Source of the DNA: Planctomycetaceae bacterium
GTDB lineage: Bacteria; Planctomycetota; Planctomycetia; Pirellulales; Pirellulaceae
Direction of reading: 5' to 3'
Assembly: GCA_018660825.1 (NCBI GenBank)
Contig: JABJJO010000140.1
Span: 1 to 64,000, forward strand
Length of the DNA: 64,000 bases
The notes under the pieces were generated by a model. The model was given only the letters and a program-made list of their open reading frames with translations. It made no database searches and was not told the origin of the DNA. Shown in pieces: positions 20,649 through 29,006 of this stretch (its first letter is position 1; every line of letters begins with the position of its first letter). The translations under genes and the position numbers were made by a program.

Positions 20649-21260
20649 ATGCTTGAGCAACACCCTATATTGCCGTTGCATGTAATCAAGATTGGCGGAA
20701 GCCTGCTGGCAAATGCGTCAGAACGATCAGCCATTAAAAATGCAGAGCGGTGGATCGCGAAACAATCTAACTCGACAAATATTGTCATCGTCGGTGGTGG
20801 TCAGGCTGTTGATCACCTGCGCCGTTGGCAGCGTCAATTCAGCCTCAGCGAAATACAAGCCCATCTCAATGCGGTTCAGGTGATGTCACTTAACACATCA
20901 AGACTCGCTCGTTCTAGTTGCTGGTCGTCGGTGATTTCAAATTGGAGCGTTCTTACTGACTTCGTTCAACGGGAAAACGCAAGTCCAACAACAATCATGT
21001 TTGATTGCCTTTCCTTTGTCCGAGATGCCGAACCGGCACTATTTGGTACAGCACTGGTTCCGGACTGGAGCTGCACCAGTGATTCCATAGCAGCTCGTAT
21101 CGCCCAACTTCTCGGGGCCGACAAACTAACGCTTCTCAAGTCCAAAACCGCTGGCAGTAGTAACCTGCTGACGCTGCAGTACGCGAACTACGTCGATCTC
21201 TCGTTCCCCCAAATGGCGGCGGACATCAACTCAGTCACGTTTGTAGATTGCAGTTCTTGA
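20649..21260 (+). CDS. Amino-acid-kinase family protein (MfnE-like)
   Basis: VIKIGGSLLAN, NIVIVGGGQAVDHLR, TSDSIAARIAQLLGADKLTLLKS; start directly abuts the mfnF-like stop (TAGATG). Confidence 0.72.
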   Translation: MLEQHPILPLHVIKIGGSLLANASERSAIKNAERWIAKQSNSTNIVIVGGGQAVDHLRRWQRQFSLSEIQAHLNAVQVMSLNTSRLARSSCWSSVISNWSVLTDFVQRENASPTTIMFDCLSFVRDAEPALFGTALVPDWSCTSDSIAARIAQLLGADKLTLLKSKTAGSSNLLTLQYANYVDLSFPQMAADINSVTFVDCSS

Positions 21261-22204
21261 TATGGAACAAAGCTGGAGATCTCGCATAATGAATTAAACG
21301 AAGCCGTTATTCTTGGATTGACTTCTATCATATATATTTCTCGGTCTGCTACTATTCCATCGAGACTTATCCAACCACGCGAGTGCCCACTAGGCAGCCT
21401 GTCGAACACGGAAAAAGCCCATTCGTTTAATCGCTCCGTAACATTTTTATCACCACAAATCGAACCTCCCACATACTCAAATCCATCTGCCCCTCCGAAT
21501 TCTTGTCGCCAGGGTGGAACCATTGTAAAACCATCCTGATGAAAAATGGCCGACACGCTATATGACTCGCCCCGCACAAACTCTTCTACCAACCATTCAC
21601 CTTCGCTAGGCAAACTGTGGCTCAACACTTTTCGTATTCCGATACCGCCCGTCCCGCTTATCGGCTTAAGCACCAAAGTGTCATCAAGATAGGAGACGTC
21701 GCATTTTTCGCCGCGTAAGTGTGCCCACCCAGGCATTAGGATTTCATGAGCATCAGCCCATTGATGCAACAGTACCTTATCGACACCTATGGCAAGTAGA
21801 TCCTGATCAGGTCCAATCAACTTTCCGTGTCCACCTGCGTTGCACTTTTCAATCGCTAACCGCAAAAGCGAATTCAATTCTGGCGCGATTACAATACATC
21901 TGTCAGCGTCACGACAAGCATGGACAAATTGTGACCATGGGTCCCGCACGTCCACCACTCGCACGGTGACACCTCGCGATTTCAATGTTCGTGCTAGCGA
22001 TTCCAACCGACTGTCGACCGTGACTATTATTTCAACTGCTGGTAACATCTGACAATATTGTGCTACCGAGAGCAACATTGCCGAACCATCTGCTACGAGC
22101 GCTGGCAGGGTCAAAAAATCATTAATCTGAGCCAATTGGCCGTCACAGTCAGAGGGTAGGGCAGCTCCCCCACCGCACACCATTTCATAGATAAATAGTT
22201 TCAC
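21188..22204 (-). CDS. ATP-grasp domain protein (MfnD/tyramine-glutamate-ligase-like)
   Basis: MKLFIYEMVCGGG start, VLKPISGTGGIGIRKV, EWLVEEFVRGESYSV, YMIEVNPRIT. Confidence 0.75.
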   Translation of the reverse strand: MKLFIYEMVCGGGAALPSDCDGQLAQINDFLTLPALVADGSAMLLSVAQYCQMLPAVEIIVTVDSRLESLARTLKSRGVTVRVVDVRDPWSQFVHACRDADRCIVIAPELNSLLRLAIEKCNAGGHGKLIGPDQDLLAIGVDKVLLHQWADAHEILMPGWAHLRGEKCDVSYLDDTLVLKPISGTGGIGIRKVLSHSLPSEGEWLVEEFVRGESYSVSAIFHQDGFTMVPPWRQEFGGADGFEYVGGSICGDKNVTERLNEWAFSVFDRLPSGHSRGWISLDGIVADREIYMIEVNPRITASFNSLCEISSFVPYQELQSTNVTELMSAAIWGNERST

Positions 22205-22230
22205 AAGTTTCTACTGATTCAAGCGACGTG

Positions 22231-22554
22231 TTAAAATATGCCTAAATGATCTCGCGCGTCGTCGGTCATGCGATCTGGAGTCCAAGGCGGATCCATGACA
22301 ATTTTTACTTCAACTTCACAGACTTCTTCCAAAGCCGAGACAACTTGCTTGCTGTTGCCGATCAACTGCGGACCCGCTGGACACATTGGGCTCGTCATGG
22401 TCATATCAATTTGCACATCCTGCTGACCCTCAGTTTCGCTGTCAGACAAATTAACGACGTAAATCAAACCGAGATCGACAATATTAACAAACAATTCAGG
22501 ATCGATTACCTTTTTTAGTTCTTCTAGGACATGATCTACTGTAACAGCCATCAT
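22231..22554 (-). CDS. sufT: Metal-sulfur cluster assembly factor (DUF59/MIP18, SufT-like)
   Basis: VIDPELFVNIVDLGLIYVV, MTMTSPMCPAGPQL, VKIVMDPPWTPDRMTDDAR. Confidence 0.85.
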   Translation of the reverse strand: MMAVTVDHVLEELKKVIDPELFVNIVDLGLIYVVNLSDSETEGQQDVQIDMTMTSPMCPAGPQLIGNSKQVVSALEEVCEVEVKIVMDPPWTPDRMTDDARDHLGIF

Positions 22555-22648
22555 TTACCCCTCCCAAGGAACAAAATATCAAATTATACTTCTACGCTAA
22601 ACAATTCAAACAACCTGTAAGCAAATCAAACATTAGCGAACGGTTCGT

Positions 22649-22963
22649 TCACTCGTCATTGATTTTAACATATACGTTGCCGTCGTCGACTTTTACTTCG
22701 TGAACAGTGGTAGCACGGATAGCCGGAAATGTCAGCGCTTGTCCTGTGCGAACATCAAACTTTGCCCCATGCCTCGGACAAATCAATTGACAGCCTTGCA
22801 ACTCACCATCCGAAAGCGGTCCGCTATCGTGCGTGCAAACATCATCGATGCAATAGAACTCACCCTCTACATGCACCAATACGACCAATCGTTCATCAAT
22901 TTCGGTCATCATTGTGCCCGGATCTGCGAGTTCATCCACAGTAATAGCGCGCTGAAAATCCAT
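22649..22963 (-). CDS. Rieske [2Fe-2S] ferredoxin
   Basis: CTHDSGPLSDGELQGCQLICPRHGAKFD: CxH and CxxH ligand motifs. Confidence 0.9.
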   Translation of the reverse strand: MDFQRAITVDELADPGTMMTEIDERLVVLVHVEGEFYCIDDVCTHDSGPLSDGELQGCQLICPRHGAKFDVRTGQALTFPAIRATTVHEVKVDDGNVYVKINDE

Positions 22964-22987
22964 GTTGCTCTCCCAGAAAGGCCTTCG

Positions 22988-24304
22988 TTACTCGTAATCT
23001 CGTACTCGTCTCGCAATCGCCAAACCCAGCGCATCACGAACGCTGTCAATCGTTATACGATCGAATATTTGTTGGAAAAAACCCGTCACAATTAGGCGTG
23101 TCGCTTCTTTACGAGTAAACCCTCGGCACATGGCATAGTAAATCAGCTCTTCGTCCACCATTCCGCTGGTGCTACCATGGGTACAGCGAACGTCGTCAGC
23201 TTCGATTTCCAAACCCGGAATGGAATCCGCTCGAGCTTCGTTAGACAACAGCAAATTGTCATTACGCTGATATCCGTCTGTCCGCTGAGCACCCTCATCC
23301 ACACGAATCATTCCTCGCCATACGGTTTGCGATTTATCCTGCAACGCTGACTTGTACAAGAAATCGCTGGAGCAATGCGCTGCTTGATGGTGTTGCAACG
23401 TATGATAGGAGAGGTGTTGACGACCCTGTGTGAACAGGACCCCATTTACTTGTGAATTGGCCCCTTCACCAGCTAGAGTTACATGTTGATTAACTTTCGC
23501 TAGGCGACTGCCAATCGCTGCAGAAGTCCATTGCAGATTGGCTTCACGTCCTAAAACTGCGTTTTGTTGAGCAAAATGCCATACATTGGAACCCCAATTC
23601 TGCAGATTCACATAACGCAACGACGCTCCGTCGCCGACAATAAGTTCCACGGCCCCACAATGCAATCCGCCGGAATCCTCTTGTTCGCTTGCCGTTTCAG
23701 CTAACAGCGTAGCACTAGCGCCGTCTTCAAGCACAACCAGAGTATGTCCCAGGTCCGCTGCACCGTCGGTCAATGCTGACAACACATGCAGTGGTTCTGT
23801 TATGTGCACGCCACGGGGAACATATAAAAATTGCCCACCAGACCAAAACGACGAATGTAACGCTGCAAACCGATCAACTTGCCGATCATAGGAGCCCTTT
23901 AGAAGCGTCGTCTGAAAGCGATCGGCGTGTTCTTCTGTCAAATCATCAAGAGATCCGAAAACAACACCTTGCTGCGTCCACTGTTCCGCAATTGCACTCG
24001 ACACACAATTCCCGTCGACGGTATGGACATGCCCCCCTAGCGTTATATGGCTATCGAGCAAAGGGATTATTTCACTCGGCAAAGCGTCCAGTGGGTCAAA
24101 CGCCAAATGATATTGTCGCAGTTTAAACAAGCGGATATCTGTTCGCATCCACTCTTCATCTCGCCGTCCAGGCCACTGCATGTCACTGAATTGCGACCAA
24201 GCTTGACGCCGCTCTGCGAGCATCCACTCAGGTTCTCGTCGTGACGCAAGAAATGCCTCGAAACCCGCTTGATTAAAATCGGCTGTTGTCATCGTATCTG
24301 TCAT
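22988..24304 (-). CDS. sufD: Fe-S cluster assembly protein SufD
   Basis: LHSSFWSGGQFLYVPRGVHITEPL, RCTHGSTSGMVDEELIYYAMCRGFTRKEATRLIVTGFF. Confidence 0.93.
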   Translation of the reverse strand: MTDTMTTADFNQAGFEAFLASRREPEWMLAERRQAWSQFSDMQWPGRRDEEWMRTDIRLFKLRQYHLAFDPLDALPSEIIPLLDSHITLGGHVHTVDGNCVSSAIAEQWTQQGVVFGSLDDLTEEHADRFQTTLLKGSYDRQVDRFAALHSSFWSGGQFLYVPRGVHITEPLHVLSALTDGAADLGHTLVVLEDGASATLLAETASEQEDSGGLHCGAVELIVGDGASLRYVNLQNWGSNVWHFAQQNAVLGREANLQWTSAAIGSRLAKVNQHVTLAGEGANSQVNGVLFTQGRQHLSYHTLQHHQAAHCSSDFLYKSALQDKSQTVWRGMIRVDEGAQRTDGYQRNDNLLLSNEARADSIPGLEIEADDVRCTHGSTSGMVDEELIYYAMCRGFTRKEATRLIVTGFFQQIFDRITIDSVRDALGLAIARRVRDYE

Positions 24305-24423
24305 ATCTATTTTCTGGGCTATCGTATTGGCCGTTATTTCTCATCTTGAAAGACTATTATGGACTCCAACAGTTCGTGATATTGGATAGCCGCAGAAGCA
24401 TGGCAAAGTAAGCCTGTCGAGAA

Positions 24424-25839
24424 TTACCCGACGGAACCTTCCATTTGGAGTTGGATCAATCGATTCATTTCCACGGCGTATTCCATTGGTAATTCTTTCA
24501 CCAATGGTTCGATAAATCCGTTGACGATCATCGCACTTGCTTCGGCTTCACTTAATCCGCGGCTCGTCAAATAAAACAATTGCTCTTCACCGATACGCGA
24601 AACACTGGCCTCGTGCCCTATAGAAACATCTTGTTCCATTACTTCGATATAGGGGTAAGTATCGCTACGGCTATCAGCATCAAGAATCAAAGCATCACAA
24701 ACCACATTGTTCTTGGCGTCATGGGCACCTTTTTCGACTCTTACCAGACCACGATAACTACTGCGACCACCGTCCTTCGAAATCGATTTTGAAATGATTT
24801 GCCCCGTCGTGTTGGGTGCCACGTGAACGAGTTTAGCACCAGCATCCTGATGTTGTCCTTTACCGGAAAATGCGATCGACAATATTTCGCCATGCGCCCC
24901 TGGTTCCATCATGTAAACCGCTGGGTATTTCATCGTCAACTGGCTGCCCAAATTTCCGTCGACCCATTCCATCGTCGCATCAGCCATACAAACAGCACGT
25001 TTTGTAACTAAGTTATAAATATTATTTGCCCAGTTTTGAATCGTGGTATAGCGACAACGTGCGTTCTTCTTACAGATGACTTCAACGACCGCCGAGTGCA
25101 AACTATCACTCGAATACATTGGAGCGGTGCAACCTTCAACGTAGTGAATCTCCGCCCCCTCGTCGACAATGATCAACGTCCGTTCAAACTGACCCATATT
25201 TTGCGCGTTAATACGGAAATATGCTTGCAGTGGAAATTCAATCTTCACTCCCGGCGGGATGTAAATAAACGAACCACCGGACCAAACGGCCGAATTCAAC
25301 GCAGCGAATTTATTGTCCAAGGATGGGATAATCGTGCCAAAATATTCCCGCAATAATTCCGGATGTTCCTTGAGGGCCGTATCCGTATCGGTAAAGATAA
25401 CTCCGAGTTTATCAAGATCTTCTGAGACACTACCATAAATAACTTCGCTATCAAATTGAGCTTTTACGCCCGCGAGATATTCACGTTCCGCTTGGGGAAT
25501 TCCCAACCGCTCAAACGTCTCTTTGATCTCCGCGGGAACTTCATCCCAAGTTTTGCCTTGGCCTTCGGTTGGTTTGAGATAGTAATAAATATCCTGAAAA
25601 TCTATGTCTATATCGCCACCCCATTCCGGCATCGGCTTACTTTCAAATATTTCCAATGCCTCAAGTCGGAAATCAAGCATCCATTGTGGCTCGTCTTTCA
25701 TCTCCGAGATCTGCCGAACAATATCGGCATTGATTCCTTTTTCAACTTTAAAAACCGCGACGTTTTCGGTGCGGAAATCATATTTATTGATTTCCCCAAC
25801 GACTTCAGACTTTTCGCCTGGAGTGATTTCTGTTGCCAT
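24424..25839 (-). CDS. sufB: Fe-S cluster assembly protein SufB
   Basis: [84 protein letters not shown]. Confidence 0.96.
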   Translation of the reverse strand: MATEITPGEKSEVVGEINKYDFRTENVAVFKVEKGINADIVRQISEMKDEPQWMLDFRLEALEIFESKPMPEWGGDIDIDFQDIYYYLKPTEGQGKTWDEVPAEIKETFERLGIPQAEREYLAGVKAQFDSEVIYGSVSEDLDKLGVIFTDTDTALKEHPELLREYFGTIIPSLDNKFAALNSAVWSGGSFIYIPPGVKIEFPLQAYFRINAQNMGQFERTLIIVDEGAEIHYVEGCTAPMYSSDSLHSAVVEVICKKNARCRYTTIQNWANNIYNLVTKRAVCMADATMEWVDGNLGSQLTMKYPAVYMMEPGAHGEILSIAFSGKGQHQDAGAKLVHVAPNTTGQIISKSISKDGGRSSYRGLVRVEKGAHDAKNNVVCDALILDADSRSDTYPYIEVMEQDVSIGHEASVSRIGEEQLFYLTSRGLSEAEASAMIVNGFIEPLVKELPMEYAVEMNRLIQLQMEGSVG

Positions 25840-25893
25840 AATAAAACCTATTTGTATTTAAAACCCTTTCTCATCACGAGCCTATTTTCGTAA

Positions 25894-26709
25894 TTACGAT
25901 ATTACTTCACTCGAAGACATGGCTTCATTTTGTGCTTCTGCATCTGGGTAGGCCGCCCGAATTCTTTCATATCCGCTGGCGTGCAGTTCTTCCGCCAATT
26001 CAATCCCACCTGTTTCCACAATCCGACCACCCAGCATCACGTGCGTGAACTCGGGGGGATTGTGAATAAGCAATTTATCGTGGTGAGTAATGATCAATAG
26101 TCCCATCTTGGCGCGACCAATCTCAGCAATACTTTCACTTGCTAGGCGAACTGCATCCGCGTCGAGTCCACTGTCAGTTTCATCTAAGATGGCAAATGTT
26201 GGTTGTAGCATAGCGAGTTGTAATATTTCTGCGCGCTTCATTTCCCCACCGGAAAATCCGTCATTCACATAGCGACGTGCAAATTGCACATCCATCTCGA
26301 GTTTATTCATGTTGTCCGTGAGTTCTTTACGAAACTCCTTCATCGGAATCAGGTCTTCACCCTCTTGCCGATTGGGATTGCGAACATTCGTCGTGCTATG
26401 ACGTAAAAAGTCAGCCATCTTCACACCTGGAATAGCTACGGGGCGCTGAAAGGCCATAAACAAACCCGCACGTGCGCGTTCATCAGGTGACAGCGCCAGC
26501 ACATCTTGGTCGTCCAACTTAATCGTTCCGGAATTCACTTCATATTTAGGATGACCCATGATTGCCATACCAAGTGTGCTTTTTCCGGACCCATTAGGTC
26601 CCATCAAAGCATGGGTTTCTCCTTCGTGAAGAACCAAATTTACACCTCGCAAAATTGGCTTGTCATCGACGCTAACGTGTAGGTTCTCTATTGTTAATTT
26701 GTGTGTCAT
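25894..26709 (-). CDS. sufC: Fe-S cluster assembly ATPase SufC
   Basis: ALMGPNGSGKSTLG Walker A, GFSGGEMKRAEILQ signature, FAILDETDSGLDADA. Confidence 0.96.
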   Translation of the reverse strand: MTHKLTIENLHVSVDDKPILRGVNLVLHEGETHALMGPNGSGKSTLGMAIMGHPKYEVNSGTIKLDDQDVLALSPDERARAGLFMAFQRPVAIPGVKMADFLRHSTTNVRNPNRQEGEDLIPMKEFRKELTDNMNKLEMDVQFARRYVNDGFSGGEMKRAEILQLAMLQPTFAILDETDSGLDADAVRLASESIAEIGRAKMGLLIITHHDKLLIHNPPEFTHVMLGGRIVETGGIELAEELHASGYERIRAAYPDAEAQNEAMSSSEVIS

Positions 26710-26899
26710 ATCTATTTCGCGTTGTATGGTAATCGAGCTTGACCGCGCTAAACATTTAGCAACTATCGAGGTCGAACAAAAGTGGATGAATAATAAAGAA
26801 ACAGTGATTCTCTATTGAACGATCAGTGCAGTATCTAGCGACCCGCGGGATATTGACAACCAAACTATTCCCAGCCTGATCTGTCGTTCAAAAGCAGAG

Positions 26900-27535
26900 T
26901 TATTTTCCCTTTACTTTCTGGTGATGAAAAACAGGTTCACGGTGCTGTTCTGGAGTAGCAACAAAACCACTGTGATGGGGCAATGGCAACTCATCTGGCG
27001 TCTTGATACCCCGCTGAGCAAATCTTGCACCTGTACCTTCTTTCTTCGTTATTTTATGACTGCGAATCTTATCTTGAATACGCATCAAACCTTCAAGTAA
27101 AGCTTCCGGACGAGGAGGGCAGCCTGGAATATAGACATCAACGGGTACTACTAAATCCACACCTTTGACAACGTGATATCCCCACTTGAAGTAGGGCCCA
27201 CCACCAATGGTACAAGCTCCCATGGCAATCACATATTTTGGATCAGGCATCATGTTGTAGAGACGTCGCACGCGACTTGCCATTTTATAAGTCACCGTGC
27301 CTGCCACGATCATGAGATCCGCTTGGCGCGGTGTCGCTCGAAACGCCCCCGCTCCAAAACGATCCATGTCATAGCGACTCGCACCGGCGGCCATCATTTC
27401 AATCGCACAGCATGCTAAACCGAAAGTCATCGGCCATATGCTCGACTGGCGCGCCCAGTTAATTGACTGTTCCACAGTCGTGACAATTACGTTTTCTTCA
27501 AAACGACCTTCAATCCATGGCATCGGCTGATTCAT
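26900..27535 (-). CDS. nuoB: NADH-quinone oxidoreductase subunit B (NuoB-like)
   Basis: [43 protein letters not shown]: the 4Fe-4S Cys pattern. Confidence 0.92.
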   Translation of the reverse strand: MNQPMPWIEGRFEENVIVTTVEQSINWARQSSIWPMTFGLACCAIEMMAAGASRYDMDRFGAGAFRATPRQADLMIVAGTVTYKMASRVRRLYNMMPDPKYVIAMGACTIGGGPYFKWGYHVVKGVDLVVPVDVYIPGCPPRPEALLEGLMRIQDKIRSHKITKKEGTGARFAQRGIKTPDELPLPHHSGFVATPEQHREPVFHHQKVKGK

Positions 27536-27611
27536 ACGGCTACCCTAATATCCTTCTTAATAAATTTTTGTTCTCTCATTATTGTCATTATTTCCTCATG
27601 GACAGTGGTTG

Positions 27612-28253
27612 TCATTCCACCGGTGCAATTTCTATCGCGGTTTTGTTTACTTGAAATGTGCAGCTGCAATCTCCATCGAGTCGGCAATCCGTCAATTGCA
27701 ATGTCTCGCCAATCATTTCCGAAAACAATAGGCGTTCCAAACTGCAAACACTGCGATCTTGCTCCGCTAGCTCGGGGTAGGGACAAGCTTCTACCCTGAT
27801 TTGTGAAACTTCACCAGCGGTGTTTATTTCTACCGGAAGTCGGCGTTCTGAGAATAGGATTGCAAGTGAATTCATCCGTTCAACTACCGATTTTCCTTCG
27901 ATTTTTCCCGCATACAATTGGGCCATTCTTCCAGAAACTCGCTGCAACACCCCTCGCTTCATCTCTGCATCGTCGATCGCTCGAATTTCCTGCCACAAGG
28001 CAATTGCTAGATCCGCAAAGTTTTCTCCACTACGACGACGGCCTTTTGTCGTTAGCGTGTAACAATGTCGAGGCCGGCCACGCAATGTCTCCATGCATTC
28101 ACGATGAATATCGTCCTCTTCAAGCAATCGATTCAATCGCTGCCGTACCGCTGTTCCCGTCACGCCTAAGCATTCTGAAAGTTCAGAAACTGTCATGCCG
28201 CCGCGTTTGCGCAGAATATCGAGGATAGTAATATCGGAATCTAAAAATGTCAT
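27612..28253 (-). CDS. sufR: SufR-like Fe-S sensing transcriptional regulator
   Basis: wHTH N-terminus (GGMTVSELSECLGVTGTAVRQRLNRL), RGRPRHCYTLT, C-terminal Cys cluster CPYPELAEQDRSVC...CRLDGDCSC; position upstream of the suf genes. Confidence 0.85.
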   Translation of the reverse strand: MTFLDSDITILDILRKRGGMTVSELSECLGVTGTAVRQRLNRLLEEDDIHRECMETLRGRPRHCYTLTTKGRRRSGENFADLAIALWQEIRAIDDAEMKRGVLQRVSGRMAQLYAGKIEGKSVVERMNSLAILFSERRLPVEINTAGEVSQIRVEACPYPELAEQDRSVCSLERLLFSEMIGETLQLTDCRLDGDCSCTFQVNKTAIEIAPVE

Positions 28254-28286
28254 CTTAATTACCTCCTTGTCTAAACCAGCAATGGG

Positions 28287-28342
28287 AACGTTTGGTCTTT
28301 AAGGGTAAAAGGTTTGTTACCAAACGTTGTAACCTTACCCTT
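28287..28342. promoter_or_regulatory. Nested inverted repeats upstream of sufR; candidate SufR operator
   Basis: AACGTTTGGT (28287-28296)/ACCAAACGTT (28319-28328); AAGGGTAA (28301-28308)/TTACCCTT (28335-28342); GTTAC (28316-28320)/GTAAC (28329-28333). Confidence 0.6.
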
Positions 28343-28413
28343 TAACAACTGTTAAGTCAGCTATTATATTTACACATCGATATAGGTTGATTTTACTCTT
28401 TCTACACCGCCTT

Positions 28414-28771
28414 TTACTTTGGAGCTGCACCGTATTGATTGTCGCCAGGATTTCCATCAGTCGCATAAAATACAATCAAAATAATCCCTACGCAAGGGAT
28501 AAGGCACAATAACAACGTCCAACAAACTTTTCCCAATATCGTGAAGTCTTCTTATTTGAACTGCCATATTAGGAACGAATACGACTAACCCATAAATAAT
28601 ATACAAAGGTCCATAAACGGTTCCTGCAACGGTAATGTCTAATACGTTATCCAAGGCCATCGCTAAAATTACAAAAAGCATATTGAATAACCAGAACATC
28701 CACAATTCTTTACGTCTTGCACGCCCTTCGAAGTCTGCATACTGTTTCAATACTTTCAAATACCAGTTCAT
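28414..28771 (-). pseudogene. DUF805 family membrane protein with a single-base frameshift
   Basis: Frame 1 runs MNWYLKVLKQYADFEGRARRKELWMFWLFN...RRLHDIGKS; dropping one T then gives CWTLLLCLIPCVGIILIVFYATDGNPGDNQYGAAPK* ending at 28414, the expected DUF805 C-terminus. Confidence 0.85.
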
Positions 28772-29006
28772 AACTGTACCCCTGTTTAACTTTTATGTAA
28801 TTTCAACTTGGCATATAACCACAATAATATACCCATTTCCAGTTTATTACAACATTAGGTTTGAAAAAGATTTACCTTTATTGTTCGCCAATGCACGGCT
28901 ACTACCACAGTATTCCAATAGGTTATAATTGACAACGTAATTCAAGCTGTTTCTGTTGCTTTTGCAACCTTTTCACTGCATTTTTATTCAGCAGGTCACC
29001 TCTTCA

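Noticed and set aside
22649-22963. Rieske protein as part of a ring-hydroxylating dioxygenase
   Set aside because: No oxygenase subunit adjacent; position between sufD and sufT favours a Suf-associated ferredoxin.
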